From Gallionellaceae bacterium (GTDB taxonomy: Bacteria > Pseudomonadota > Gammaproteobacteria > Burkholderiales > Thiobacillaceae), in assembly GCA_028714875.1 (NCBI GenBank), contig JAQTLN010000007.1, forward strand, positions 1-64,000: a stretch of DNA of 64,000 bases. The letters are read 5' to 3'. Positions 1-9,528 of this stretch are shown piece by piece. The notes under the pieces are model-generated. The model had not been told where the DNA came from, did no database searches, and saw nothing but the letters and a program-made list of their open reading frames with translations. Position 1 is the first letter of the stretch; each line of letters opens with the position of its first letter. The position numbers were made by a program, and so were the translations under genes.

Positions 1-86
1 TCATCGTTGCCTGCATGCGCAAATTGCTCACCATCATGAATGCCATGTTGAAAAACAATGACCCCTGGAACCCCAAAACCGCTTGA
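1..86 (+). CDS. IS110-family transposase, C-terminal fragment (cut by window edge)
   Basis: The reading frame enters from the left edge at base 3 and ends at TGA 84-86, giving 27 residues. The residues CMRKLLTIMNAML, followed by a DPW, match the conserved last part of IS110/IS116/IS902-type transposases, which usually end close to this point. IS110 enzymes are DEDD transposases that generally lack long terminal inverted repeats. Only the tail is visible, so whether the element is intact cannot be judged. A half-copy of repeat family A begins about 20 bases after the stop. The call rests on a short stretch. Confidence 0.7.
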   Translation, partial: IVACMRKLLTIMNAMLKNNDPWNPKTA

Positions 87-444
87 CGATGAACACGGTT
101 GCTCATTCCCCCTTTGAAAAAGGGGGAAGCCACGCCAACACGCGTTTTCACGTCATTCAACCTGGCAACGCCCGTCCGCCTCACGTCCGGTAAAGTCTGC
201 CTTTAACCTAGAAACGACAGTTGACCGCTCGTTTGCCATTGGAACCCCTGATGAATAGCGCCCCTCGTGCCTTCGATTACCCTCACCCTTTCGGTGAGTC
301 CGCTACGCACCCGCTGGCACGTCCGGGCGGGCGCCTGGCTTTGTCGCTCCTCCTTGCGGGCCCCGGCCCGCTGCGTCGTCGCTTCGCGCCAGACACCCGC
401 CCGAACGCACCATCGGGCGCGTTCAACCGCCGTCTCTAGGTTTA
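87..444. other. Non-coding stretch between the IS110 tail and the mrp operon
   Basis: It holds one small family A palindrome at 108-126 and otherwise nothing recognised. The open frames here (221-439 and the beginning of 267-1010) have no recognisable protein features. The promoter of the mrp operon should lie here, but no convincing -35/-10 pair was picked out. Confidence 0.5.
108..126. repeat. Repeat family A, single palindrome
   Basis: CCCCCTTTGAAAAAGGGGG is an inverted repeat of the family A core, followed by AAGCCACG as in the copies near 22960 and 29122. Confidence 0.8.
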
Positions 445-3258
445 ATGAACCTGCTCCTCGCCGTCCTCACTCCCTTCCTGGGCGCCATTCTGGTGGCCTG
501 GGTGTCGCGTTTCGGGCGCTCGCATGCCGCCTGGGCGGCGGGTGGCGTGGCGCTGGCGGCGCTGGTCTGGTTGTTGCCGCTGGTATCCGCGCCGTTCGCC
601 GGGGCCACCCTGGTGCAGCGCATTGCCTGGATGCCGGCGGCGGGGCTCGACCTGGCGTTCCGTCTCGATGGGTTGGGCCTGCTGTTCGCCGGGCTGATCC
701 TGGGTATCGGCCTGCTGGTGATTCTTTACGCCCGTTACTACCTGTCCGAACGCGACAGCATGGGCCGCCTGTATGCCTATCTGCTGCTGTTCATGGGCGC
801 CATGCTGGGCGTGGTGCTGTCCGAGAATCTGATCCAGTTGCTGATGTTCTGGGAACTGACCAGCCTCTCCTCGTTCCTGCTGATTGCTTACTGGCGCGAG
901 CGCGAACAGGCGCGCCAGGGCGCGCGCATGGCCTTGGCGGTGACCGGCGCCGGAGGGCTGGCCCTGCTCGGCGGCATTTTGTTGCTGGGCGAAATCACCG
1001 GCAGTTATGAGTTGTCCGTGGTTCTGGCCTCGGGCGATGTCATCCGCGCGCATCCGCTCTACTTGCCGACCCTGGTCCTGGTGCTGCTGGGGGCGTTCAC
1101 CAAGTCGGCCCAGTTCCCGTTCCATTTCTGGCTGCCGCATGCCATGGCGGCGCCGACTCCGGTATCGGCCTACCTGCATTCGGCGACCATGGTGAAGGCC
1201 GGGGTGTTTCTGCTGGCGCGCCTGTTCCCGGCGCTGTCCGGCACGCCGGAATGGACATGGCTGGTGGGCGGCGTCGGCCTGCTGACCTTGTTGATCGGCG
1301 CCTTCACCGCCTTGTTCAAACACGATCTGAAGGGGTTGCTGGCTTATTCCACCATCAGCCATCTGGGGCTGATCACGCTGCTGTTCGGCATCGGCACACC
1401 GCTGGCGGCGGTGGCGGGGGTGTTCCACATCATCAACCACGCCATTTTCAAGGCGTCGCTGTTCATGGCCGCCGGCATCATCGACCACGAGACCGGCACC
1501 CGCGACATGCGCCGCATCAACGGCCTCTGGCAGTTCATGCCCTATACCGCCACCCTGGCGATGGTGGCGGCGGCGGCGATGGCGGGGGTGCCGCTGGTCA
1601 ACGGCTTCCTGTCCAAGGAGATGTTCTTCGCCGAAGCGGTAGGCATGGCAACGCAGATGCGTCTGGGATGGCTGCTGCCGGTGGCGGTGACCGTGGCCGG
1701 CATATTCGCCGTGGCTTATTCCCTGCGCTTCGTGCACGACGTGTTCTTCAACGGTCAGCCCATCGACCTGCCCAGGACGCCGCATGAACCGCCGCGCTGG
1801 ATGAAAGTCCCGGTGGAAGTGCTGGTGCTGCTGTGTCTGCTGGTGGGGATTTTTCCGGCGCAAACCGTCGAGCCCATCCTGGCGGTGGCGGCGGCCAGCG
1901 TGTTGCAAGGGCCATTGCCCAGGCATGACCTGGCGATCTGGCATGGTTTCTCGCCGGCCTTGTGGATGAGCGTGATCGCCCTGGTCGGCGGCGTGCTGCT
2001 CTATGGCGCGCGGCGGCCGTTGTATGCCTGGCATGCCCGCTATGAGGAATACCTGGATGCCCGTCTGGTTTACGACGCGCTACTGCGGGCGCTGCTCGCT
2101 TTCGCTCGGGGGGTGACCCGCTTGTTCGATGCCGGCTCCCTGCAACGCATGCTGTTCTTGTTCCTGTCCTTCGCCTTGCTCCTCGGCTGGATCGGCTGGC
2201 GTGGCGGCGCGGCGGCGCTGACCGGCCCGCGCGCCCTGTTGCCGGTGGATGGCGTCAGCCTGTTGGCCGCCTGCGCTCTGATCGCGGCATCCATTGCCGT
2301 CGTGGCCTTGCACCGGCGGCGTTTCACCGCCCTGGTGCTGATCGGCGTGGTGGGGCTGGTGGTGTCGCTGATTTTCGTGAAGTTTTCCGCGCCGGATCTC
2401 GCCCTGACCCAGTTGTCGGTGGAAGTGGTGACCGTGGTGCTGTTGTTGCTGGCCCTGTATTTCCTGCCCCAGCACACACCCGCCGAGTCGCATCCCATGC
2501 GCCGGAGTCGGGATGCCGTCCTCTCCTTGCTGGTCGGTGGCGGGGTGGGCGCTCTGGCCTGGGCGGTGCTGACTCGGCCTTACACCAGCATGGGTGACTA
2601 TTTCCTCGCCAACAGCGTTTCGGGTGGTGGCGGCGGCAACGTGGTGAACGTGATCCTGGTGGATTTCCGCGGCTTCGATACCCTCGGCGAGATCACCGTG
2701 CTGGCCCTGGCCGGCCTGGCCATCTACGCCATGCTGGAAAAACTGCGCCTCGACGGGCCGCTCAACGATGCCGAGGGGCGCGCCTGGAACCGGGATATGC
2801 ACCCGGCCATCATGGCTTCCTTCACCCGCCTGCTGCTGCCGCTGGCGCTGCTGGTCTCGCTGTTCATCCTGCTGCGCGGCCACAACCAGCCCGGCGGCGG
2901 TTTCATCGCCGGGCTGGTCACGGCGGTGGCGCTGATCATGCAGTACCTGGCCAACGGCGTGGAATGGACCCACTCCCGCCTGCCGGGGAACATGCACCCG
3001 ATCATCGCCACGGGCCTGGCCATCGCCACCCTCACCGGCCTGGGCAGCCTGCTCCTCGGCTACCCCTTCCTCACCTCCACTTTCGGCCACCTGCACTGGC
3101 CGCTGGTCGGCGATTTCGAACTGGCTTCGGCCATGGCCTTCGACCTGGGCGTCTACCTGGTGGTGGTGGGCGCGACCTTGCAGATCCTGATTCATCTGGG
3201 CTTGCTGCACGGCAAGACGGGCGATGCGCTCACTTTTGGGAAAGGGGGGCTGCAATGA
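445..3258 (+). CDS. mrpA: Monovalent cation/H+ antiporter subunit A fused to subunit B (MrpAB)
   Basis: 937 residues. The first ~770 residues are the MrpA/NuoL-like polytopic antiporter core, with the conserved loop [16 protein letters not shown] and many membrane helices. The C-terminal ~150 residues carry the MrpB (MnhB) domain, recognisable from [14 protein letters not shown]. Such A-B fusions are typical of proteobacterial six-gene Mrp systems. The Mrp complex exchanges cytoplasmic Na+/K+ for protons at the inner membrane and is evolutionarily related to complex I. No strong Shine-Dalgarno precedes ATG 445; it was chosen because the MNLLL start matches the family. The last codons (3231-3251) run into a family A half-repeat, giving the tail TFGKGGLQ. 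The next gene is 256 bases away instead of the usual overlap. Confidence 0.93.
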   Translation: MNLLLAVLTPFLGAILVAWVSRFGRSHAAWAAGGVALAALVWLLPLVSAPFAGATLVQRIAWMPAAGLDLAFRLDGLGLLFAGLILGIGLLVILYARYYLSERDSMGRLYAYLLLFMGAMLGVVLSENLIQLLMFWELTSLSSFLLIAYWREREQARQGARMALAVTGAGGLALLGGILLLGEITGSYELSVVLASGDVIRAHPLYLPTLVLVLLGAFTKSAQFPFHFWLPHAMAAPTPVSAYLHSATMVKAGVFLLARLFPALSGTPEWTWLVGGVGLLTLLIGAFTALFKHDLKGLLAYSTISHLGLITLLFGIGTPLAAVAGVFHIINHAIFKASLFMAAGIIDHETGTRDMRRINGLWQFMPYTATLAMVAAAAMAGVPLVNGFLSKEMFFAEAVGMATQMRLGWLLPVAVTVAGIFAVAYSLRFVHDVFFNGQPIDLPRTPHEPPRWMKVPVEVLVLLCLLVGIFPAQTVEPILAVAAASVLQGPLPRHDLAIWHGFSPALWMSVIALVGGVLLYGARRPLYAWHARYEEYLDARLVYDALLRALLAFARGVTRLFDAGSLQRMLFLFLSFALLLGWIGWRGGAAALTGPRALLPVDGVSLLAACALIAASIAVVALHRRRFTALVLIGVVGLVVSLIFVKFSAPDLALTQLSVEVVTVVLLLLALYFLPQHTPAESHPMRRSRDAVLSLLVGGGVGALAWAVLTRPYTSMGDYFLANSVSGGGGGNVVNVILVDFRGFDTLGEITVLALAGLAIYAMLEKLRLDGPLNDAEGRAWNRDMHPAIMASFTRLLLPLALLVSLFILLRGHNQPGGGFIAGLVTAVALIMQYLANGVEWTHSRLPGNMHPIIATGLAIATLTGLGSLLLGYPFLTSTFGHLHWPLVGDFELASAMAFDLGVYLVVVGATLQILIHLGLLHGKTGDALTFGKGGLQ

Positions 3259-3448
3259 TGCGGGTGCTTGCCGCGCTACCCACTCCACCTCGTGGGAAAA
3301 GTCTGGATGCGTTCGCCGTTGAAAGTGCTGGGAGCGCTGACTGTGGCACCTTCCCCCTTTTTCAAAGGGGGATTGAGGGGGATTTAGCCACGCCTGCATG
3401 GCTATCCACCGTGGAAATCCCCCCTAGCCCCCCTTTGGAAAAGGGGGG
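3231..3448. repeat. Repeat family A: half-copy in the mrpA 3' end plus a full nested copy
   Basis: A half-copy TTTGGGAAAGGGGGGCTG lies at 3236-3252 within the end of mrpAB. A complete nested element lies at 3353-3448: CCCCCTTTTTCAAAGGGGG, then GAGGGGGATTT, a spacer, and the mirror image AAATCCCCCCTAGCCCCCC with TTTGGAAAAGGGGGG. It separates mrpAB from mrpC, genes that normally abut. Confidence 0.85.
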
Positions 3449-3514
3449 GATTGGGCTTCGCTTCGCCGCCAGCGTTCCTTCTCATTCCACGCTTCCGCAC
3501 ACGGAGGCGCGCCC

Positions 3515-3844
3515 ATGGAAGCCCTGATCGCCCTCTCGATCGGCGTGCTCACTGCCTGCGGCGTCTATCTCGCCTTGCGCGGGCGGACTTTCCCGATGGT
3601 GCTGGGGCTGACTTTCCTGTCCTACGCGGTCAATCTGTTCCTGTTTTCCATGGGCCGCCTCGGCATCGGCCAGCCGCCGGTGATCCGCGCCGCCGCGACG
3701 GCTTATGCCGACCCGGTGCCGCAGGCGCTGGTGCTTACCGCCATCGTCATCGGTTTCGCCATGACCGCTTTCGTCATCGTGCTGGCTTTGAAAGCGCGCG
3801 CTGAACTCGGTAACGATCACGTCGATGGGCTGGACGAGTCATGA
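3515..3844 (+). CDS. mrpC: Mrp antiporter subunit C
   Basis: 109 residues with three predicted membrane helices, homologous to NuoK (complex I ND4L). A good Shine-Dalgarno ACGGAGG (3501-3507) lies eight bases before ATG 3515. The motif MVLGLTFLSYAVNLFLFSMG is typical of MnhC/MrpC. The stop overlaps the mrpD start as ATGA, implying coupled translation. It is a structural membrane subunit of the Mrp Na+(K+)/H+ antiporter and has no known activity alone. Confidence 0.93.
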   Translation: MEALIALSIGVLTACGVYLALRGRTFPMVLGLTFLSYAVNLFLFSMGRLGIGQPPVIRAAATAYADPVPQALVLTAIVIGFAMTAFVIVLALKARAELGNDHVDGLDES

Positions 3845-5427
3845 ACCACCTCGCCATCGCGCCCCTGTTGCTGCCCCTGCTGGCCGGCATCCTGCTGTTG
3901 CTGATCCGGCACAGGGGTATCTTCCCGCGCCGGCTGTTGAGCGTGGCCGCCGTGCTCGGCCAGATCGGCCTGGCGTTGCTGCTCACCGGCGCGCTGAGTG
4001 GCGGCGACATCCTGGTCTACCACCTGGGCAACTGGCCGGCGCCGTTCGGCATCGTTCTGGTGGCGGATGCGCTGGCCGCCTGGATGCTACTGGCCACCGC
4101 GCTGCTGGCGCTATTTGCGCTGCTTTATGCCTGCCAGGGCGGTGATGCGCGCGGCAGGCATTTCCACGTTCTGTTCCAGTTGCAGTTGTTCGGCCTCAAC
4201 GGCGCGTTTCTTACCGGCGATCTGTTCAACCTGTTTGTATTTTTCGAGGTGCTGTTGCTGGCTTCCTACGGGTTGATCCTGCATGGCGGCGGTCGCGCGC
4301 GGGTGCGAGCGGGCCTGCATTACGTGGTGCTCAATCTCGCCGGTTCCGCCTTGTTCCTGATCGCGGTGGGCACGCTCTTCGGCGTGTTCGGCACGCTCAA
4401 CATGGCCGATCTGGCGCGCAAGGTGGCATCCACGCCGCCCTCGGAACTGGGTCTGGCGCGGGCGGCGGGGCTGCTGCTGTTCGCGGTGTTCGCGCTCAAG
4501 GCGGCGCTGTTGCCGCTCTACCTCTGGCTGCCCGCCGCCTACGCCCACACCAGCGCGCCGGTGGCGGCCCTGTTCGCGATCATGACCAAGGTGGGGGTGT
4601 ACGCCATCGTCCGGGTCTACAGTCTGATATTCGGCGCCGAAGCCGGGCCGCTGGCGCATCTGATCGAACCCTGGCTGTTGCCGATGGCGTTGGCTACCTT
4701 GCTGGTGGGCATGTTGGGGGTGCTGGCGGCGACCGCCTTGCGGCGACAGGTGGCCTATCTGGTGATCGCTTCCGTGGGTTCGCTGTTGACCGCCTTCGCG
4801 CTCGACAGCGTCGCCGGTATTGCCGCCGGCCTGTATTACCTGCCGCACTCCGTCTTCGCGGCGGCGGCCCTGTTCCTGCTCGCCGATGTCATCGCCCGCC
4901 GCCGTGGCGCGACCGCCGACCATCTGGAGTCTGCCCCGGCCATCGCCCAGGCCGCGTTGCTGGGTGGGCTGTTCTTCGTCGCCACCATGCAGATGATCGG
5001 GCTGCCGCCGCTGTCCGGTTTTCTCGGCAAGTTCCTGCTCCTGCGCGCGGCCCTGGCGCATCCGGCGGCGGCCTGGGTCATGGCGGCGGTGCTGCTGGGC
5101 GGCTTGATGGGCATGATCGCGCTGGCGAGGAGTGGCAGCGTGCTGTTTTTCCGGACCTTGCCGGCGATGGATCAGGAAGGTCGCTCCGACACGCCTGTTC
5201 CCTCTCCCCCAACCCCTCTGATGAAGCCCCTACCCTTCGGTACCCCGGGGGGGGAGGGGAGCGTATTGCCGGTCGCGGCCGCCCTGGTTCCGGTCGTCGG
5301 CTTGTTGCTGCTGGGGCTGCTCATGACCATCTTCGCCGGGCCGATCCAGGCCCATGTGGCGAGCATCGCGGAACAGTTGTCGCGGCCTTATCTCTATGTG
5401 CATGCCGTGCTGGGAGTCCGCCCGTGA
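3841..5427 (+). CDS. mrpD: Mrp antiporter subunit D with an in-frame repeat insertion
   Basis: 528 residues, the second large antiporter-like (NuoN/M-type) subunit of the Mrp complex, with about 14 membrane helices and the conserved stretch LKAALLPLYLWLPAAYAHTS around residues 220-240. Residues about 453-474 (DNA 5199-5261) are Pro/Gly-rich and encoded by a family B repeat. They fall near the C-terminus, before the last membrane helix, where relatives have a short loop. The frame is kept. The start overlaps mrpC (ATGA), and the end overlaps mrpE. Without the insertion the length would match the family's ~500 residues. Confidence 0.93.
   Translation: MNHLAIAPLLLPLLAGILLLLIRHRGIFPRRLLSVAAVLGQIGLALLLTGALSGGDILVYHLGNWPAPFGIVLVADALAAWMLLATALLALFALLYACQGGDARGRHFHVLFQLQLFGLNGAFLTGDLFNLFVFFEVLLLASYGLILHGGGRARVRAGLHYVVLNLAGSALFLIAVGTLFGVFGTLNMADLARKVASTPPSELGLARAAGLLLFAVFALKAALLPLYLWLPAAYAHTSAPVAALFAIMTKVGVYAIVRVYSLIFGAEAGPLAHLIEPWLLPMALATLLVGMLGVLAATALRRQVAYLVIASVGSLLTAFALDSVAGIAAGLYYLPHSVFAAAALFLLADVIARRRGATADHLESAPAIAQAALLGGLFFVATMQMIGLPPLSGFLGKFLLLRAALAHPAAAWVMAAVLLGGLMGMIALARSGSVLFFRTLPAMDQEGRSDTPVPSPPTPLMKPLPFGTPGGEGSVLPVAAALVPVVGLLLLGLLMTIFAGPIQAHVASIAEQLSRPYLYVHAVLGVRP
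5199..5261. repeat. Repeat family B inside mrpD, in frame
   Basis: CCCTCTCCCCCAACCCC.. and the mirror end GGGGGGGGAGGGGAG flank a core CCCCTACCCTTCGGTACC (part of 5218-5244). That core recurs inside atpD at 22910-22936 with one mismatch over 27 bases. Confidence 0.8.
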
Positions 5428-5912
5428 AGATGCTGCCGCACCCGCTGCTGACGCCGATCCTGGCCGCGATCTGGTTGCTGCTCAACAACAGCCTGGCGCC
5501 GGGCCATATCGTGCTCGGCCTGCTTCTGGGCTGGGCCATTCCGCTGTTCACCGTGCACTACTGGCCGGAGGCGGTGCATATCCACAAACCGCTGACCCTG
5601 TTGCGTTTCATGGCCGTGGTGTTGCTGGACATCGTGCTGGCCAATCTGGTCGTGGCGCGGTTGATCCTGGGGCGGCCGCAATCGCTGCATCCGGCTTTCC
5701 TGAAGGTGCCGCTGGAACTGCGTAGCGATCTGGCCATCGGCCTGCTGGCCAACACCATCTGCCTCACACCGGGTACGGTGTCGGCGCGATTGAGCCTGGA
5801 CCGGCGTTTTCTCCTGGTGCATGCGCTGAATGCGCCCGATGGAGGCGCCGTGATCGCCACCATCAAACAGCGTTACGAAGCGCCATTGAAAGAGGTGTTC
5901 GAGCCATGCTGA
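5424..5912 (+). CDS. mrpE: Mrp antiporter subunit E
   Basis: 162 residues, family MnhE/MrpE, with N-terminal membrane helices and a cytoplasmic domain. The GTG at 5424 overlaps the mrpD stop (GTGA); ATG 5430 is an alternative two codons later. The segment LGLLLGWAIPLFTVHYW is typical of the family. MrpE is needed for assembly and stability of the antiporter rather than for ion translocation itself. The stop overlaps the mrpF start by seven bases, continuing the coupled operon. Confidence 0.92.
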   Translation: MKMLPHPLLTPILAAIWLLLNNSLAPGHIVLGLLLGWAIPLFTVHYWPEAVHIHKPLTLLRFMAVVLLDIVLANLVVARLILGRPQSLHPAFLKVPLELRSDLAIGLLANTICLTPGTVSARLSLDRRFLLVHALNAPDGGAVIATIKQRYEAPLKEVFEPC

Positions 5913-6175
5913 CCCTGGTCATTCCCATCGCCTTCGCTCTGCTGGGGGCCGCCGTGGCGCTCAGCGTGTGGCGTTTGTTGCGCGGCCCGAGCGCGCCGGA
6001 TCGCATCCTGGCGCTGGACACGCTGTATGTGAACACCATCGCGCTGCTGGTGCTGCTGGGCATTCATCTCGGCAGCGCGTTGTACTTCGAGGCCGCGCTG
6101 CTCATCGCCATGATGGGTTTCGTCGGCACCGTGGCGCTGTGCAAGTACCTGTTGCGCGGCGACATCATCGAATAG
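5906..6175 (+). CDS. mrpF: Mrp antiporter subunit F
   Basis: 89 residues, three membrane helices, MnhF/MrpF family. The signature RGPSAPDRILALDTLYVN after the first helix is diagnostic. It overlaps the end of mrpE and is followed after nine bases by mrpG. It is a small membrane subunit of the cation/proton antiporter at the inner membrane. Confidence 0.93.
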   Translation: MLTLVIPIAFALLGAAVALSVWRLLRGPSAPDRILALDTLYVNTIALLVLLGIHLGSALYFEAALLIAMMGFVGTVALCKYLLRGDIIE

Positions 6176-6184
6176 GGGCGAGCC

Positions 6185-6511
6185 ATGCTGGAATACCTGC
6201 TGTCTTTTCTTATTTTGGCCGGGGCGCTGTTCACCTTCATCGGCTCCCTCGGCCTGGCCCGGCTGCGCGACTTCTACACCCGCCTGCACGGCCCCACCAA
6301 GGCCACCACCCTGGGGGTGGGCTGCATGCTGATCGCCTCGTCGGTGTACTTCAGTAACCGGGGCGCGGGCATGAGTCTGCACGAGGTGCTGGTGACCCTG
6401 TTCCTGTTCATCACCGCGCCGATCTCCGCGCATCTTCTGGCCAAGGCGGCGCTGCATTTGAAGCTCGAATCCCTGGCGCCGCCGCCGGATGACGATCCGG
6501 CCAACTCCTGA
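6185..6511 (+). CDS. mrpG: Mrp antiporter subunit G
   Basis: 108 residues, MnhG/PhaG family, three membrane helices. The motif LARLRDFYTRLHGPTKATTLG is the family hallmark. A GGGGCGAG stretch precedes ATG 6185. It is the last gene of the six-cistron mrp operon; the next gene is 101 bases away and functionally distinct. Confidence 0.93.
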   Translation: MLEYLLSFLILAGALFTFIGSLGLARLRDFYTRLHGPTKATTLGVGCMLIASSVYFSNRGAGMSLHEVLVTLFLFITAPISAHLLAKAALHLKLESLAPPPDDDPANS

Positions 6512-6612
6512 CGCGCCGGCGTCGCCGCCACGTCACAGGCTATATAGAGAGCACTGCTTCGTCCCGGCGCGCCGACCGTTTCGGCGTCAATGATCGCAAG
6601 GACGTGACCGCC

Positions 6613-7974
6613 ATGTTGCGCTTGGCCTTGTTGCTGCTTCTAGCGCTGTTCCACATCCCGCCGGCGGGGGCGGAGGGCGTGCATGTGCTCACCGTGAAAG
6701 GCGCCATCGCGCCGGCCAGCGCCGACTATCTGGTGCGCGGCCTCGACAAGGCGGCGGAGGCGCGCGCCCGTCTGGTGGTGATCGAAATGGACACGCCGGG
6801 CGGCCTGGACACCTCGATGCGCGACATCATCAAGGCCATCCTCGCTTCCCCGGTGCCGGTGGCCACCTACGTCTCGCCCCAGGGCGCGCGCGCGGCCAGC
6901 GCCGGCACCTACATCCTCTACGCCAGCCACATCGCCGCCATGGCCCCGGCCACCAATCTGGGCGCGGCGACCCCGGTGGAACTGGCGCCAGCCGCGGCTC
7001 CCGGCGTGACCCCGGACAAGCCGGCCGCGCCGGAGAAGAAGGGGGAGAAAGGCGCTCCGCCGCAGGATGCGAAGGCGCGCAAGGCGGTCAACGATGCCGC
7101 CGCCTACATCCGTAGTCTGGCCGAACTGCGCGGGCGCAACGCCGACTGGGCGGAGCGGGCGGTGCGCGAGGCGGTCAGCCTGTCCGCCGCGGCGGCGTTG
7201 AAAGCGAAGGTGGTGGATGTGGTGGCGACCGACCTGACGGATCTGCTGAAGCAGATTCATGGCCGCAAGGTGAAACTGGTCACGGGTGAAATCACTCTGG
7301 ATACCGCCGGCCTGACCCTTACCCGCGCCGAACCGGACTGGCGCAGCCGCCTCCTGTCGGTCATCGGCGACCCGAGCATCGCCTATATCCTGATGCTCCT
7401 GGGCATCTACGGGCTGCTCTACGAATTTCTCAACCCCGGTATGGCGCTGCCCGGCGTGGTCGGCGGCATCTGTTTGCTGCTCGCCCTGTTCGCGTTGCAA
7501 CTGATGCCGGTCAACTATGTCGGGCTGGCGCTCATCGTCCTCGGCATCGGCTTCATGCTGGCGGAGGCTTTCCTGCCCAGCTTCGGCGCCCTGGGACTGG
7601 GCGGCATCATCGCCTTCGTCCTCGGTTCGGTGATGCTGATCGACACCGACCTGCCCGGCTACGGCGTTCCCTGGGCGCTGATCGTGCCGTTGGCGGCCAC
7701 CTCCGCCCTGTTCAGCTTCGCCGTCGCCGGCATGGCGCTACGCGCGCGGCAACGCCCGGTGCTCACCGGAAGCGAGGAATTGCCGGGCATGGAAGGGGTG
7801 GCCGAGGAAGACATCGCAAGCGAAGGCTGGGCGCGCGTGCACGGGGAACTGTGGCGGGTGCGCAGCCCTCAACCCCTGGCGCGCGGCGCCCGGATGCGGG
7901 TCACGGCGCGGCATGGTCTGACACTGGAAGTGGAACCGATTACACCCATGAGCAAGGAGAACGACCATGTTTGA
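6613..7974 (+). CDS. NfeD-type membrane serine protease (ClpP-like domain, membrane helices and OB fold)
   Basis: 453 residues from ATG 6613, preferred because AAGGA (6598-6602) is well spaced for it; GTG 6604 would add three residues. A signal peptide ends near AGA-EG. Residues ~22-190 form a ClpP-class protease domain: Ser about residue 96 in AASAGTY, and Lys about 157 in ARKAVNDA, forming the Ser-Lys dyad known in this family. A low-complexity Lys/Pro insert (about 132-152) splits the domain. Four membrane helices (about 255-380) and a C-terminal NfeD OB-fold follow. The stop overlaps the slipin start by eight bases. NfeD-stomatin pairs act together in membrane protein quality control or microdomain organisation. 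Confidence 0.9.
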   Translation: MLRLALLLLLALFHIPPAGAEGVHVLTVKGAIAPASADYLVRGLDKAAEARARLVVIEMDTPGGLDTSMRDIIKAILASPVPVATYVSPQGARAASAGTYILYASHIAAMAPATNLGAATPVELAPAAAPGVTPDKPAAPEKKGEKGAPPQDAKARKAVNDAAAYIRSLAELRGRNADWAERAVREAVSLSAAAALKAKVVDVVATDLTDLLKQIHGRKVKLVTGEITLDTAGLTLTRAEPDWRSRLLSVIGDPSIAYILMLLGIYGLLYEFLNPGMALPGVVGGICLLLALFALQLMPVNYVGLALIVLGIGFMLAEAFLPSFGALGLGGIIAFVLGSVMLIDTDLPGYGVPWALIVPLAATSALFSFAVAGMALRARQRPVLTGSEELPGMEGVAEEDIASEGWARVHGELWRVRSPQPLARGARMRVTARHGLTLEVEPITPMSKENDHV

Positions 7975-8731
7975 CCTCGGCTGGCTTACCGCCCCGTTAC
8001 TGGTTTTAGTGCTGCTGGCGTCCAGTTTCCGCATCCTGCGCGAATACGAACGTGGCGTGGTGTTCATGCTTGGCCGCTTCTGGAAAGTGAAGGGGCCGGG
8101 CTTGGTGCTGGTCATCCCCGGCATCCAGCAGATGGTGCGGGTCGATCTGCGCACCGTGGTGTTCGATGTGCCTACCCAGGATGTGATTTCGCGCGACAAC
8201 GTCTCGGTGAAGGTCAACGCGGTGGTGTATTTCCGCGTCGTCGATCCAGCCAAGTCCATATTGCAGGTGGAAGACTTCATGAACGCCACCAGCCAGCTCG
8301 CGCAAACCACATTGCGTTCGGTGCTGGGCAAGCACGAGCTGGATCAGATGCTGGCCGAGCGGGAAACCCTCAATCAGGATATCCAGGCGGCACTGGACGC
8401 GCAGACCGACGCCTGGGGCATCAAGGTCTCCAACGTCGAGATCAAGCATGTGGACATCGACGAATCCATGGTGCGCGCCATCGCCAAGCAGGCCGAGGCG
8501 GAACGCGAGCGGCGCGCCAAGATCATCCACGCCGAGGGTGAATTGCAGGCATCGGAGAAACTGCTGGCGGCGGCGAAAATCCTCGCGCAACAACCAGAGG
8601 CCATGCAGTTGCGCTATCTCCAGACCCTCGCCGGCATCGCCGGCGACAAGACCAACACCATCGTCTTCCCGATGCCGGGCAACTTCATGGAACTGCTGGC
8701 GCGAGAGAAAAAAACCGGCGCGGCGAACTGA
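7967..8731 (+). CDS. Slipin (SPFH/stomatin/prohibitin family membrane protein)
   Basis: 254 residues: one N-terminal membrane helix, then an SPFH domain ([14 protein letters not shown].. [20 protein letters not shown]), then a charged coiled-coil ([22 protein letters not shown]) and a hydrophobic end. AAGGAGAA lies just before ATG 7967, inside the nfeD end. This is the bacterial stomatin homologue conserved next to NfeD; it oligomerises on the membrane and is thought to be the protease's partner and substrate. A family C palindrome follows the stop. Confidence 0.93.
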   Translation: MFDLGWLTAPLLVLVLLASSFRILREYERGVVFMLGRFWKVKGPGLVLVIPGIQQMVRVDLRTVVFDVPTQDVISRDNVSVKVNAVVYFRVVDPAKSILQVEDFMNATSQLAQTTLRSVLGKHELDQMLAERETLNQDIQAALDAQTDAWGIKVSNVEIKHVDIDESMVRAIAKQAEAERERRAKIIHAEGELQASEKLLAAAKILAQQPEAMQLRYLQTLAGIAGDKTNTIVFPMPGNFMELLAREKKTGAAN

Positions 8732-8762
8732 TTCGGCCGGGGAAGGGATAGGCTTCGACCCC

Positions 8763-8822
8763 TGTGGCGCCGGCGTCTTGCCGGCGTTGTTAAAAGACGC
8801 CGGCGAGACGCCGGCGCTACAC
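8763..8822. repeat. Repeat family C, intergenic
   Basis: GTGGCGCCGGCGTCTTGCCGGCG and its mirror CGCCGGCGAGACGCCGGCGCTACA form a long inverted repeat with a short AT-rich centre. It lies between the slipin gene and the Gln-rich gene and could act as a hairpin on either strand. Confidence 0.85.
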
Positions 8823-8854
8823 GCAGTAGTCAGCAATTTTCCAGGAGTACCGTC

Positions 8855-9451
8855 ATGCGTTCGATCAAGACCCTGTTGTTGTCCCTGGCCCTGGCAAGCT
8901 CGCCGGTGCTGGCCGATACGCCCTACTGGGCTGCCCAGCAGGCACAGATGCCCCTCGGCTGGTTCCTACAGCAGCAGATGCAGCAACAACTGCCACAGCA
9001 GATGCAGCAGCAGATGCCGCAACAGATGCCGCAGCAACTGCCACTGCAACTGCCACAACAATTGCAGCAACTGTTGCCGCAACTCCTGCCCCAGCCGGCG
9101 CAGCAGCCTGCGGCGGCCGACCCGCGCATGGCGCTGTTGTCAGGGCTGGCGAATCCGCAGGCACTGGACGGCATCATGCGGCTGGCCCCCCTGCTGGCCA
9201 ATCCGCCGGTGATCGAGGGCATGGTCAAGCTGGCCTCGGTCGCGGCCGATCCGCGCACGGTGGATGCGTTCGTCAAGCTGGCGGCGACGCTGGCCGATCC
9301 CAAAAACGTGGACATCCTGACGCGGATGCTGGCCGCGATGACCCAACCCAAATTCGCGGAAGCGTTGATCACGCTCGGCGACCCCAAGGTGCTCGCCGCC
9401 GGGGTCACGGCGGCTTCCGTGCTGAGCGGCGCGGTGGCGGGAGCCCGATAA
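8855..9451 (+). CDS. Exported Gln/Pro-rich protein with C-terminal helical repeats, unknown function
   Basis: 198 residues. A signal peptide of about 20 residues ends at VLA-DT. Residues ~26-84 are almost only Gln, Leu, Met and Pro in a QQLPQQM-type low-complexity repeat. Residues ~88-198 carry about six units of 16-20 residues, each starting (N/D/Q)P followed by an amphipathic helix, for example ADPRTVDAFVKLAATL and ADPKNVDILTRMLAAM. CAGGAG lies ahead of ATG 8855. The codon pattern (CAG/CAA mixed) shows the Gln tract is translated rather than a simple DNA satellite. It follows nfeD-slipin but has its own spacing and repeat, so co-function is only a suggestion. No family was recognised. Confidence 0.75.
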   Translation: MRSIKTLLLSLALASSPVLADTPYWAAQQAQMPLGWFLQQQMQQQLPQQMQQQMPQQMPQQLPLQLPQQLQQLLPQLLPQPAQQPAAADPRMALLSGLANPQALDGIMRLAPLLANPPVIEGMVKLASVAADPRTVDAFVKLAATLADPKNVDILTRMLAAMTQPKFAEALITLGDPKVLAAGVTAASVLSGAVAGAR

Positions 9452-9470
9452 TTCGTATCGTGCCGTAGTT

Positions 9471-9508
9471 CGTAGGATGTGGTGAGCATGGCGAACCGCA
9501 TCAACCTG
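9471..9508. repeat. Repeat family E
   Basis: GTAGGATGTGGTGAGC..GCGAACCGCATC; near-identical copies lie at 59400-59437 and 61168-61205. Confidence 0.7.
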
Positions 9509-9528
9509 GCTGACGGAGGACCCACCCG

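Noticed and set aside
221-439. Small open frame before the mrp operon
   Set aside because: No homology features; lies in a promoter-sized gap with no ribosome site.
442-2034. Long open frame on the minus strand (530 codons) opposite mrpAB
   Set aside because: Gln/His/Arg-rich shadow of a GC-rich gene; the plus strand encodes an unmistakable MrpA.
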